Shown here: positions 37,134 to 44,181 of the stretch, in pieces
Position numbering within the stretch: position 1 is the first letter of the stretch
Layout of the letters: every line of letters begins with the position of its first letter
Assembly: GCA_018261755.1 (NCBI GenBank)
Contig: JAGTRJ010000021.1
Span: forward strand, 1-57,861
Direction of reading: 5' to 3'
Origin: Burkholderiaceae bacterium
GTDB lineage: Bacteria > Pseudomonadota > Gammaproteobacteria > Burkholderiales > Burkholderiaceae_D
DNA: 57,861 nucleotides
The notes under the pieces: generated by a model
Seen by the model: the letters and a program-made list of their open reading frames with translations, nothing else
The model's database searches: none
What the model was told of the DNA's origin: nothing
Program-made: the position numbers and the translations under genes

Positions 37134-38079
37134 ATTTCTGGCAGAACATCCGTAGCTGGAACGTAGCATTTCAGTACAGAATCCAACCGTGCAGCCGCGT
37201 GCGCCAGATGGTCAGGCGCAAGATGTGCATATCGCTCCACCATTGCCCCAGTTCTCCACCCGCCCAATCGTTGTAACTCATGGGTAGGGGTTCCAGCTTG
37301 CCGCTGCCAAGTCGCCCAGGTATGCCGAAGGTCATGCCAACGGAAATCCTTGATGCCAGCTCTTTTCAAGGCTGCTCGCCATGCCTCTGTATTGGCATAA
37401 TTTAGCGGTCGGCCAAGGTAAGTAAAAACCCTTGTGGGGTGTTTGCCTTTCTGCCGTTCCAGCACAGCAACAGCAGTTTCATTCAACGGCACTGAAATAG
37501 GTCGGCGGTTCTTCGATTGCCAGCCATGTATCCACGCATGGCGTAGCTCTAGATTCACCTGTTCCCATTTCAGTTGAAGCACATTGCTTTTTCGAAGGCC
37601 AGTCACCAAAGCAAATAGTACGACTTCGCGCTGATGCTCCGGCAATTCACTCAAAAGCAGTTTCGCCTGCTCCGGTGTGAGCGACCGTTCACGGTTGTTA
37701 GTTTCTTTAAAGAGCCTGACCTTTGGCGCTTTCTCGATCCATTCCCATTCATCCCTTGCCCGAATCAGAATGGCGCGACCAAGTCAATCTGGTCGAGGTT
37801 CACATCACCGAGGAAGGCATGAAGCCAGACGAGCTTCTTCTTGTCTTCCTTGTGCGTGGCCTTTTCCGAGGTTTCTTCCAGCCAGCGAACAACTGCCTCA
37901 CGCCAGGAACGCTTGGGCTTTATGCCAAGCCGTTCCCTGTCCCAAACGGATGCCTTTAGCTTGTCGTGGAACTCCTGAGCTTTGTGCTTGTCAGCAGTCC
38001 CAGTGCTTTGCTGTATCGGTCGTCCGTTGAGTGGCGTGATTTTGACCCACCAATATGGGGAGACCGAACATCTCTCCAA
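37106..38079 (-). pseudogene. Site-specific tyrosine recombinase (integrase), frameshifted
   Basis: Two frames make one integrase of about 324 residues. The N-terminal piece (38079-37765) has the arm/core-binding region (PYWWVKITPLNGRP; STGTADKHKAQEF; SWREAVVRWLEE) and hits TGA at 37765-37767. One base out of phase, the protein resumes at IRARDEWEWIEKAPKV and continues through LTPEQAKLLLSELPEHQ to the catalytic domain. The catalytic residues are intact: Arg in TGLRKSNVL, His-x-x-Arg in HDLRHTWATW, LGGW and the Tyr of ERYAHLAP. A one-base loss near 37770 explains it. The first frame opens with a possible TTG at 38079, inside the upstream gene. Integrase stop and attL are 5 bases apart. Confidence 0.88.
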
Positions 38080-39011
38080 CGTGCTTCTGGGATTTGCCGT
38101 TTTCCTGTGCTTGCCTGTTTCTTGGGCTGCTTTTCAGGCAATGGCGCTTCTGGTGCGGTTTCATCTTCAGATGCCGCCGTTGTTGGCTCAACGTGTGCCT
38201 CGATTTGGAAATCGTAGGTATCCAGCCCCGTTTTTTGCATGTACTCGAATACGGCAGGCAGTTCGTCAGATTCTTTGGCCACGACTGATTTTTCTGGTTC
38301 GAGAATGTAGTCCTCAAATGATGGATCGGTAATCAGTGGACGCTTTAGCAGTGCGTGCGGGATTAATCGCCCTTCGAGCAGCGCGGCCATTTCTTGCGGC
38401 TCGACCTCATATAGCGGAATGGCACCACCGAATGCGCAGTGAATTGTTCGTGCGATTGCCTTGAGTTCGATGCGCGTAGGTGCATAATCCCAGTTAAAAC
38501 CATCCTGATAAACGTGGTAGCGACAAATAGGTTCTTCATCCAGAATTGCTATTGGTTCGACGAGTACGGGAACGAGAAGATGCTCGAAGCCTTCATGACA
38601 ATTCAGCCTGCTGGTCGTGGCCAGTATTCGCAATGGCGCGTTGACGGCGTTTTTCCATTGGGACTTGTTCCAGAATTCACGAAGACAATCCAATAACGAT
38701 GTTGGGCGTTTGTATGTGGCAAGGTATTCGTATATCCGGTCATCGACACCTTCAAGATAGGCTGACCGAATATTGAACAAGGTGGCAACCTGGTCGAGAA
38801 CGGCTGGCGTGATGACTTTTAGAAGATGCGCTGGTGATTGCAGGTCGGTGTGTGTGACAGCACCCAGCAGGCGGGGAATTTGGACGGTTTCGATGCCGTG
38901 ATCGAGGAAAACTTGAAGAAACCGCTCGGCAACCATGAGAGGTGAATTTTCGGTGTTTTCTCCGAAAAGAAGATCTCGAATAGCCTTCTTGATACGGGAT
39001 TGGCGAGTCAT
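37956..39011 (-). CDS. Unknown element protein, possible HTH regulator
   Basis: 351-residue protein of no family I recognise. Residues about 60-95 (TPAVLDQVATLFNIRSAYLEG) have the spacing of an XRE-like helix-turn-helix, suggesting an element regulator or recombination accessory protein. The middle is mixed α/β. Residues 280-320 are Glu/Pro/Lys-rich and probably unstructured. The last 40 residues, rich in Ser/Arg/Thr, overlap the integrase start by 124 bases, which is unusual. The true stop may differ if a second indel lies here (KRQIPEARWRDVRS could be a linker to the integrase frame). It is transcribed with the integrase and divergent from the ATPase across a 204-base AT-rich gap. Confidence 0.6.
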   Translation of the reverse strand: MTRQSRIKKAIRDLLFGENTENSPLMVAERFLQVFLDHGIETVQIPRLLGAVTHTDLQSPAHLLKVITPAVLDQVATLFNIRSAYLEGVDDRIYEYLATYKRPTSLLDCLREFWNKSQWKNAVNAPLRILATTSRLNCHEGFEHLLVPVLVEPIAILDEEPICRYHVYQDGFNWDYAPTRIELKAIARTIHCAFGGAIPLYEVEPQEMAALLEGRLIPHALLKRPLITDPSFEDYILEPEKSVVAKESDELPAVFEYMQKTGLDTYDFQIEAHVEPTTAASEDETAPEAPLPEKQPKKQASTGKRQIPEARWRDVRSPHIGGSKSRHSTDDRYSKALGLLTSTKLRSSTTS

Positions 39012-39215
39012 GGCTGGTGACTAATCGCTAAGAAGCTATCATAATACAACGGGGATCAGTCATTTTGCCAATAGCTCTCTGCGTCGTGCAGAATTCAAAT
39101 CAAGGCCGCCATTGCCTTGTTTTGAATGCACAATTTGTATTTTCAAAATTGATAGCAAAATCCTTACGATTTTCTCAGAAAATATACAACTTTACAAATT
39201 CAGGCTAATCGCGAT

Positions 39216-40514
39216 ATGTATTACATTTACATGAACAACTTTCGTGGTTTTTCACACACAGCAATCCCGATACACAAAATGAATTTCTTTGTTGGAGAAA
39301 ACAGCACGGGAAAAACTTCAGTTTTATCTCTTATAGAGCTTTTCGCCAATCCAAAATTTTGGAGTGATGCGGACTTTAATGTCGGGAGTTACGAGTTCGG
39401 TGGCTACCATGATATAGTCAGTGCATTTTCTAAAGATAAATCAGAATTTCAAATTGGCCTCTACCATTGCGACAAAAACAAACCCGATAATTGGGTTGGG
39501 CAACTATTGCACTTTAAAGACAGTCAATCTGGTCTAGCGACACTATCAAGATTTAGCGCTATGACACAAAATTTAATTGCAACGCTTGAATTTAAAGGAA
39601 GAAGCCTAAGATCTTACGTCGGGCCTAATGAGGCTACAAAAATTAGCCAGTATATTGATGTTTTTAATTATCTCTCAAAAATCCCAAGTGAAAATTTTTT
39701 ATATTCATCCGTAAAAAGGGATGATAGGCTAGTACTTATTAATTCCCCACTCAGAAATTTCTGGTATTACATTCGCCATGAACTTGTTGATAAATCCCGC
39801 ATAAAATTTAACCCATTCAAATTTGCACGATTGCCATCTTCATATGCATCAATTGCGCCTATAAGAACTAGACCAAAGCGAACTTATGATGGATATACAA
39901 AACAATTCAACTCAGAGGGTGAACATACACCTTACGTAATAAGAAAAAACTTAGAAAGGAGAGGTAAAGAAGGAAAAAATTTCAAAGAAATCCTATCACT
40001 TTTTGGCAAAGAGAGTGGGTTATTTGAATCAATAAGCGTTACTAATTTTGGAAAATCACATGACGCTCCTTTTGAGCTAAGGATATCTCTGGAAGGAAAG
40101 AGTTTTAGAGTAAACAGTGTCGGTTATGGAATTTCTCAAATATTGCCAATCATTGTTGAGCTTTTTTCTGTTGATTCGCAATCTTCTTGGCTTGCAATAC
40201 AACAACCTGAGGTGCACCTGCATCCTAAGGCACAAGCTGCACTTGGTGAACTGTTTTTCTATTTTACCAAGGATGGAGAGGAAACCTTGCTGGTAGAAAC
40301 GCATAGTGACTACACTATAGATAGATTTCGTATGTGTATGCGAGAAAACCAACATCCAGAGAGGTTAGCGCAAATACTTTATTTTGAGCGCAGCTCAGAA
40401 GGAAATACCATAACAAGTATGGAAATTTCCCCCTCTGGTGATTATCCAGACGATCAACCTGAAAGTTTTAGAGCATTCTTCTTAACGGAGCAACGAAAAC
40501 TTTTGGGGATCTAA
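39216..40514 (+). CDS. OLD/RecF-like AAA (AAA_15/21) ATPase of a two-gene defence-like module
   Basis: 432 residues, strongly AT-rich codon use unlike the host. Structure reads as an SMC/ABC-type head: Walker A GENSTGKTS (residues 27-35) after the typical RGFSHTAIPI opening; an inserted middle region (about 90-250); an ABC-signature-like GYGISQILPI; Walker B LAIQQPEVHLHPKAQ; and the switch motif VETHSDYTIDR. The residue before the PE pair is Gln where Glu is more usual. Such ATPases (OLD, RloA, PtuA, AriA-like) commonly act as sensors that license a partner effector. The partner here is the PIN-like gene starting 1 base after its stop. Start at 39216 or the ATG at 39231 are both possible. Confidence 0.85.
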   Translation: MYYIYMNNFRGFSHTAIPIHKMNFFVGENSTGKTSVLSLIELFANPKFWSDADFNVGSYEFGGYHDIVSAFSKDKSEFQIGLYHCDKNKPDNWVGQLLHFKDSQSGLATLSRFSAMTQNLIATLEFKGRSLRSYVGPNEATKISQYIDVFNYLSKIPSENFLYSSVKRDDRLVLINSPLRNFWYYIRHELVDKSRIKFNPFKFARLPSSYASIAPIRTRPKRTYDGYTKQFNSEGEHTPYVIRKNLERRGKEGKNFKEILSLFGKESGLFESISVTNFGKSHDAPFELRISLEGKSFRVNSVGYGISQILPIIVELFSVDSQSSWLAIQQPEVHLHPKAQAALGELFFYFTKDGEETLLVETHSDYTIDRFRMCMRENQHPERLAQILYFERSSEGNTITSMEISPSGDYPDDQPESFRAFFLTEQRKLLGI

Positions 40515-40515
40515 C

Positions 40516-40995
40516 ATGTGCTTTGTATTAGACGTAAATTGTGTTCCAACACTATTTGATCCAAAATCTGATGGGCATAACGAATTTGCTCCTTTATTGG
40601 GTTGGCTGTTTGATCATCCTAATACGTGCTTGGTAGTCGGTGGTGAAAAATATCTCAAAGAATTGGGATTTTTTAAAAAATACTTAAGCATTTTTGCGGA
40701 GCTACGCCGTCTGAATAAAATCACCAAAATTTGCTCTGTTGCTGTTGATTTTGAAACGCAAAGAATAAAGGCGAAAAATAAACATCAAGACTTTGATGAT
40801 GAACACCTAGTTGCGCTTTTATGCGCATCAGGTTGTCTAGTGTTTGCGTCAAAAGATAAGCGCGCAGATAAATTCATAAAGATGAAGTCTTTATATACAA
40901 AGGCTCATACGCCTCCAAAAATATATAGAAACGAAAGGCACGGGAAAAAATTATTATGCGATCAAAACATTGCTACGCTAAAAAATACTATCTAA
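40516..40995 (+). CDS. PIN-like nuclease, predicted effector of the ATPase module
   Basis: 159 residues, AT-rich. The opening MCFVLDVNCVPTLF gives the first-strand Asp of a PIN fold. Later acidic residues occur in QDFDDEHLVALLCASGC and in FASKDKRADKF, the expected order for a PIN metal site. The basic C-terminus (KIYRNERHGKKLL) could bind RNA. PIN proteins are usually metal-dependent RNases and occur as toxins or abortive-infection effectors. It starts 1 base after the ATPase stop, so the pair is an operon and probably a functional unit. I cannot match it to a named defence system by eye. No separate antitoxin gene is visible. Confidence 0.72.
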   Translation: MCFVLDVNCVPTLFDPKSDGHNEFAPLLGWLFDHPNTCLVVGGEKYLKELGFFKKYLSIFAELRRLNKITKICSVAVDFETQRIKAKNKHQDFDDEHLVALLCASGCLVFASKDKRADKFIKMKSLYTKAHTPPKIYRNERHGKKLLCDQNIATLKNTI

Positions 40996-41205
40996 TAAGG
41001 CATCCCCTCTGTATCTTGTATCCTACTTGTGGATCCTACTAGAGAACATTAGAACTCTGCCAGAGCAGTATTCTTAAAATTGTAGCTAGATTGTAGCTAG
41101 ATTCAGATATTTTTAGCTGTTTGATGCTCTTTCATACTAAAAAACATAATATGGCGAACGCTGTAAGGTGTTGATTTTGAAGATAGATTAATTTCTTTAT
41201 TGAAG
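40996..41205. other. AT-rich end of the element with an 11-bp tandem repeat
   Basis: 210 bases without a gene between the nuclease stop and attR. ATTGTAGCTAG occurs twice head to tail (41079-41089, 41090-41100) followed by ATT. A related GTAGCT core, CGTAGCTGGA, lies near attL at 37151-37160. These could be integrase or excisionase arm-type sites, a tentative reading. Confidence 0.45.
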
Positions 41206-41272
41206 CTCGAAATCCGGTATACGGTTACACCGTATCGTGGGTTCAAATCCCACCCTTTCCGCCAAGAATCAA
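41206..41272 (+). repeat. attR: distal copy of the 67-bp direct repeat
   Basis: Exact copy of 37035-37101 (anticodon loop to 3' end of tRNA-Ser plus 8 bases). It lacks the 5' half of the tRNA, so it is not a second tRNA gene. Host sequence resumes after it. Confidence 0.95.
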
Positions 41273-41290
41273 TGGCTTAAGCTAACATCA

Positions 41291-41316
41291 AACCCGTAAT
41301 TTTGGCGGGTTTTTTA
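41291..41316 (+). terminator. Displaced native terminator of tRNA-Ser
   Basis: AACCCG (41291-41296)/CGGGTT (41306-41311) followed by TTTTTAG, on the plus strand just after attR. Before integration it would have lain about 20 bases after the tRNA. It now serves the element's cargo operon, or nothing. Confidence 0.78.
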
Positions 41317-41402
41317 GTTTTCGGAGCGGAGATTTTTGTCATTTTCTGTTGCGCCGCGAGTTCTTTGCACGGTATTTGACGTTAAGCGCACCAGTGTAAC
41401 GA

Positions 41403-41903
41403 TTACTTCATTTGCTGCTTGATGAGTGGTTTGATGCCACCGCAAGACAGGATGTTCAGCGTATAGTCGGATAGCGGTTCTGCCTGTGCAATGGCACCGG
41501 TTGTCACATTGGTGATGACGCCTGAACCGAATTCAATTTGCACGACATCCCCTTTTTTCACCATGTTGCCAAAGCCCTTGCAGACGATCAGCGGTAGGCC
41601 GAGGTTGATGGCGTTGCGGTAGAAAATGCGGGCAAACGAGTCGGCAATCACGGCGCCGACGCCTATCGCTTTCAGCGTAATGGCCGCGTGTTCCCTGCTG
41701 GAGCCGCAACCGAAATTGGTGGTGGCCACGATAACGTCGCCATCGGTAAATTCCCGCACCAGTTCGGGATCGGCGCCTTCCATTGCGTGCCTAGCGACAT
41801 CTTCCGGATCAGTGATTTCCAGGTATCGTCCGGGATAAATTTGGTCGGTATCGATGTTCGGGCCGAAAACAAAAGCCTTGCCCTTGATGATCCTGTTTTT
41901 CAT
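41403..41903 (-). CDS. Aconitase-superfamily hydro-lyase small subunit (LeuD/HacB type)
   Basis: Small (swivel-domain) subunit of a two-subunit [4Fe-4S] hydro-lyase, 166 residues from ATG 41903. The hallmark FGCGSSREHA active-site loop and GPNIDTDQIYPGRYLE opening are present. It is the short archaeal/clostridial style of LeuD/homoaconitase, not the 200-residue proteobacterial LeuD. It follows the large subunit with 17 bases between the genes. An upstream GTG at 41924 keeps the frame open but is less likely. Substrate is undetermined: isopropylmalate, citramalate, homoaconitate and dimethylmalate are all possible. Confidence 0.88.
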   Translation of the reverse strand: MKNRIIKGKAFVFGPNIDTDQIYPGRYLEITDPEDVARHAMEGADPELVREFTDGDVIVATTNFGCGSSREHAAITLKAIGVGAVIADSFARIFYRNAINLGLPLIVCKGFGNMVKKGDVVQIEFGSGVITNVTTGAIAQAEPLSDYTLNILSCGGIKPLIKQQMK

Positions 41904-41920
41904 GCGTAAGTGCTCCACTG

Positions 41921-43171
41921 TCACAGATACTGGGTCGGGTCGGTGATCATGCCTTCCAGCGCCGCCGCAGCCACGGCAGCGGGGGAAGCCAGAAATATTT
42001 TGGCATCGGTGTGTCCCATTCTTCCGGGGAAGTTCCGGTTGGTGGTCGTGATGCAGGTTTCTCCCGAGGCGATCATGCCTTCGTGTGTTCCCAGGCAGGC
42101 AGCGCAGCCGGGCGTCACGAAGGTCGCGCCGGCGCTAACGAGCGTTTGCACGAAACCTTTCTGCATCGCTTCCAGGAACACGCCTTTGGAGGCAGGAACG
42201 ATGACGAAGCGGGTGCGAGGATGGATAGTCCTGCCCCCCAGTATTTTGGCGGCGATGGCCAGATCTTCCACCCGACCGCCGGTGCAGGAACCCAAATAGG
42301 CTTGGTGAATCGTGGTGCCGATGTACTGCGTCAGATCAAAAACATTATCCACGCTGCTTGGCGCCGCCACTTGCGGTTTGATTGGCGTGACGTCGAAGGA
42401 CAGTTCTTCCGCATAGCGAAAATCCGGATCGGTGGTGACAATATCGTATTCGCCCGTTACATTGGCGCGCAGGTACGCCAGCGTGATTTCATCCGGCTGG
42501 ATATAACTGGTTTTGGCGCCCATTTCGGTCGTCATGTTGCATAGTGCCATGCGCTCGGACAGGCTCAATTGCGCCAGCGCCGGGCCGGTGAATTCAATCG
42601 CCTTGTAAACGCAGTAGTCGGCGCCCAGCTGGCCGATGATGTGCAGGATCACGTCCTTCGCATAAACGCCGCGCTGGACAGTTCCTGCAAGATGGATGCG
42701 GATGATTTCCGGCACGCGCAGCCATAGCTGCCCGGTGGCCATGATGATCGCCATGTCGGTTGCGCCGACGCCGGTGCCGAACGCGCCGAATGCTCCGTGA
42801 GTGGTAGTGTGCGAATCGGTGACAATCAGCAACTGGCCGGGATGAACCAGCCCCTTGTCTGCCAGCACCTGATGGCAGACGCCTTGATCGATATCCATTA
42901 GCAGGTCAATGCCCTGATCCCAGCAGAATTCCCTGAATTGCTTCTGGTTGGCCGCTTGCGTGATCGACGATGCAGGCGCGTAATGATCGAGGAACACGAT
43001 CAGGCGCTTCGGGTCATGTACGCGCTTTCCGCCGATCTCATGAAAGGAGCGGATGGTTTGCAAATACAGGTCGTTGATGCCGGCCAGATCGACCTTGCAG
43101 TTGACGATTTCACCCGTTGTCACCGTCTTCACGCCTGCGGCTCTTGCCATGATTTTTTCCAAGGCATGCAT
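41921..43171 (-). CDS. Aconitase-superfamily hydro-lyase large subunit (LeuC/HacA/DmdA type)
   Basis: Large subunit with the [4Fe-4S] cluster, 416 residues. The three Cys ligands are visible in YLGSCTGGRVEDL and TPGCAACLG. Other active-site motifs are DSHTTTHGAFGAFGTGVG, MTTEMGAKTSYIQPD and NRNFPGRMGH. At about 416 residues it belongs to the short 'LeuC-2/HacA' branch typical of archaea and clostridia. Proteobacterial LeuC is about 470 residues and lies with leuB; no leuA or leuB is nearby. It may be a dimethylmalate- or citramalate-type dehydratase. The ribosome site GGAG precedes ATG 43171. The pair lies just outside attR. Confidence 0.88.
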   Translation of the reverse strand: MHALEKIMARAAGVKTVTTGEIVNCKVDLAGINDLYLQTIRSFHEIGGKRVHDPKRLIVFLDHYAPASSITQAANQKQFREFCWDQGIDLLMDIDQGVCHQVLADKGLVHPGQLLIVTDSHTTTHGAFGAFGTGVGATDMAIIMATGQLWLRVPEIIRIHLAGTVQRGVYAKDVILHIIGQLGADYCVYKAIEFTGPALAQLSLSERMALCNMTTEMGAKTSYIQPDEITLAYLRANVTGEYDIVTTDPDFRYAEELSFDVTPIKPQVAAPSSVDNVFDLTQYIGTTIHQAYLGSCTGGRVEDLAIAAKILGGRTIHPRTRFVIVPASKGVFLEAMQKGFVQTLVSAGATFVTPGCAACLGTHEGMIASGETCITTTNRNFPGRMGHTDAKIFLASPAAVAAAALEGMITDPTQYL

Positions 43172-43244
43172 GCACTACTCCAGAGAAAGGAAGGCGTCAG
43201 GATATCGCAGGTATGAGAAAAGTAAAGCCGAGAAGAACCGAGTA

Positions 43245-43991
43245 CTATTTATTCTGCCCATTACCCCAGATGTGATTCAGGCGCGCATCACGGCCGCATT
43301 GCAGGCGGTAGATTTTGAAGCGCAGAGGGTTTTTGTGGTGGTATGCCTGATGCCGTTCCTCGGCCAGATAAAAAGTGCCCGCGGGAACGATTTCTGTCGC
43401 CACCTTGCCAGGTTCCGTTTGCGAGGCTTCTGCCTGTGCGTCGGCCTCGGCATGCCGTTGCGCTTCAAGCTGGAATTCAGGTGGATAATCGCTGCTGGCA
43501 ACCGCAACCGGCGGTGAAACATGCCGCAGCACGCCGGATTGTTCCAGCGCAATTTTGCTGGCAATGGCTTCCTGTCGCTGAATATCGTTCAGATAATGGA
43601 TGCCGGTACGGTATTGCGTGCCGAGGTTACAGAACTGCCGGTTGTTCGTGGTCGGGTCGATGTTGTGCCAGAAGTGATCGAGCAATTGGCGGTAGCTGAT
43701 GCGCGCTGGATCGTAAGTGATGCGCACCGCTTCTGCATGGCCGGTTGTTCCGCTTCGGACCTGTTCGTAAGTGGGATTGATGGTATGGCCGCCGATATAG
43801 CCGGCTTCAATACGGATGACGCCGGGCAGTTTTTCGAAATTGGTTTGCGCGCACCAGAAGCAGCCGGCGGCGAAGATGGCGCTGGCGGGTTGCTGCGCCG
43901 ACGAAGCGGGCGAAAACGCCGCCAGCAGCAGGGCGAGCAGGCCGGTGAGCAAGGATGATGATGCCTTGGCTATGAACTGAAGATGGCTCAT
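43245..43991 (-). CDS. msrA: Exported peptide methionine sulfoxide reductase MsrA
   Basis: Reduces methionine-S-sulfoxide in damaged proteins. It is 248 residues from ATG 43991, which follows GGAGGGAG. A cleavable signal (LLTGLLALLLAAFSPASSAQQ) points to a periplasmic enzyme, unlike cytosolic E. coli MsrA. The catalytic motif is GCFWC. GYIGGHTINPTYEQVRSGTTGHAEAV and QFCNLGTQYRTGIHY are family hallmarks. A C-terminal extension of about 60 residues (EPGKVATEI... to the end) carries one late Cys (QCGRD). It is divergent from the helicase gene with 190 bases between. Confidence 0.92.
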   Translation of the reverse strand: MSHLQFIAKASSSLLTGLLALLLAAFSPASSAQQPASAIFAAGCFWCAQTNFEKLPGVIRIEAGYIGGHTINPTYEQVRSGTTGHAEAVRITYDPARISYRQLLDHFWHNIDPTTNNRQFCNLGTQYRTGIHYLNDIQRQEAIASKIALEQSGVLRHVSPPVAVASSDYPPEFQLEAQRHAEADAQAEASQTEPGKVATEIVPAGTFYLAEERHQAYHHKNPLRFKIYRLQCGRDARLNHIWGNGQNK

Positions 43992-44181
43992 GCTCCCTCC
44001 ACAATTTCTTCGTGCGTGCGGCCAGATTATGCGCGCAAATCGAAAAGCCTGCCGGATGTCGCCATGTGGCGTAAAATGCGGGCTAATTGTGCGAAGAATC
44101 AGCATTTCGATGGCATCCGGCAGAGTCCGGGATGTTTGGTCATGTTGGTTCTTCGAGCGTTTTTGAGAGATTGCACCAGTT

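Larger units (their letters stand above)
37035..41272. mobile_element. 4.2-kb integrative element in tRNA-Ser with ATPase/PIN cargo
   Basis: Bounded by the 67-bp att repeats; the repeat-to-repeat unit is 4171 bp. Contents from the tRNA side: a tyrosine integrase (minus, broken), an HTH-like protein (minus), then a divergent AT-rich operon of an ATPase and a PIN-like nuclease (plus). No replication, packaging or conjugation genes are present, so it resembles a small satellite or genomic islet needing help to move. Base composition is mosaic: the recombination half is close to host GC, while 39050-41200 is far more AT-rich. The original tRNA terminator now lies beyond attR. Confidence 0.92.

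Noticed and set aside
39012-39215. Small antitoxin gene upstream of the ATPase operon
   Set aside because: The 204-base gap is AT-rich with no convincing open frame with a ribosome site; it looks like a divergent promoter region only.
41206-41272. Possible second tRNA-Ser gene
   Set aside because: Only the anticodon loop to 3' end is present; the acceptor 5' strand and D arm are missing, so it is the attR copy.
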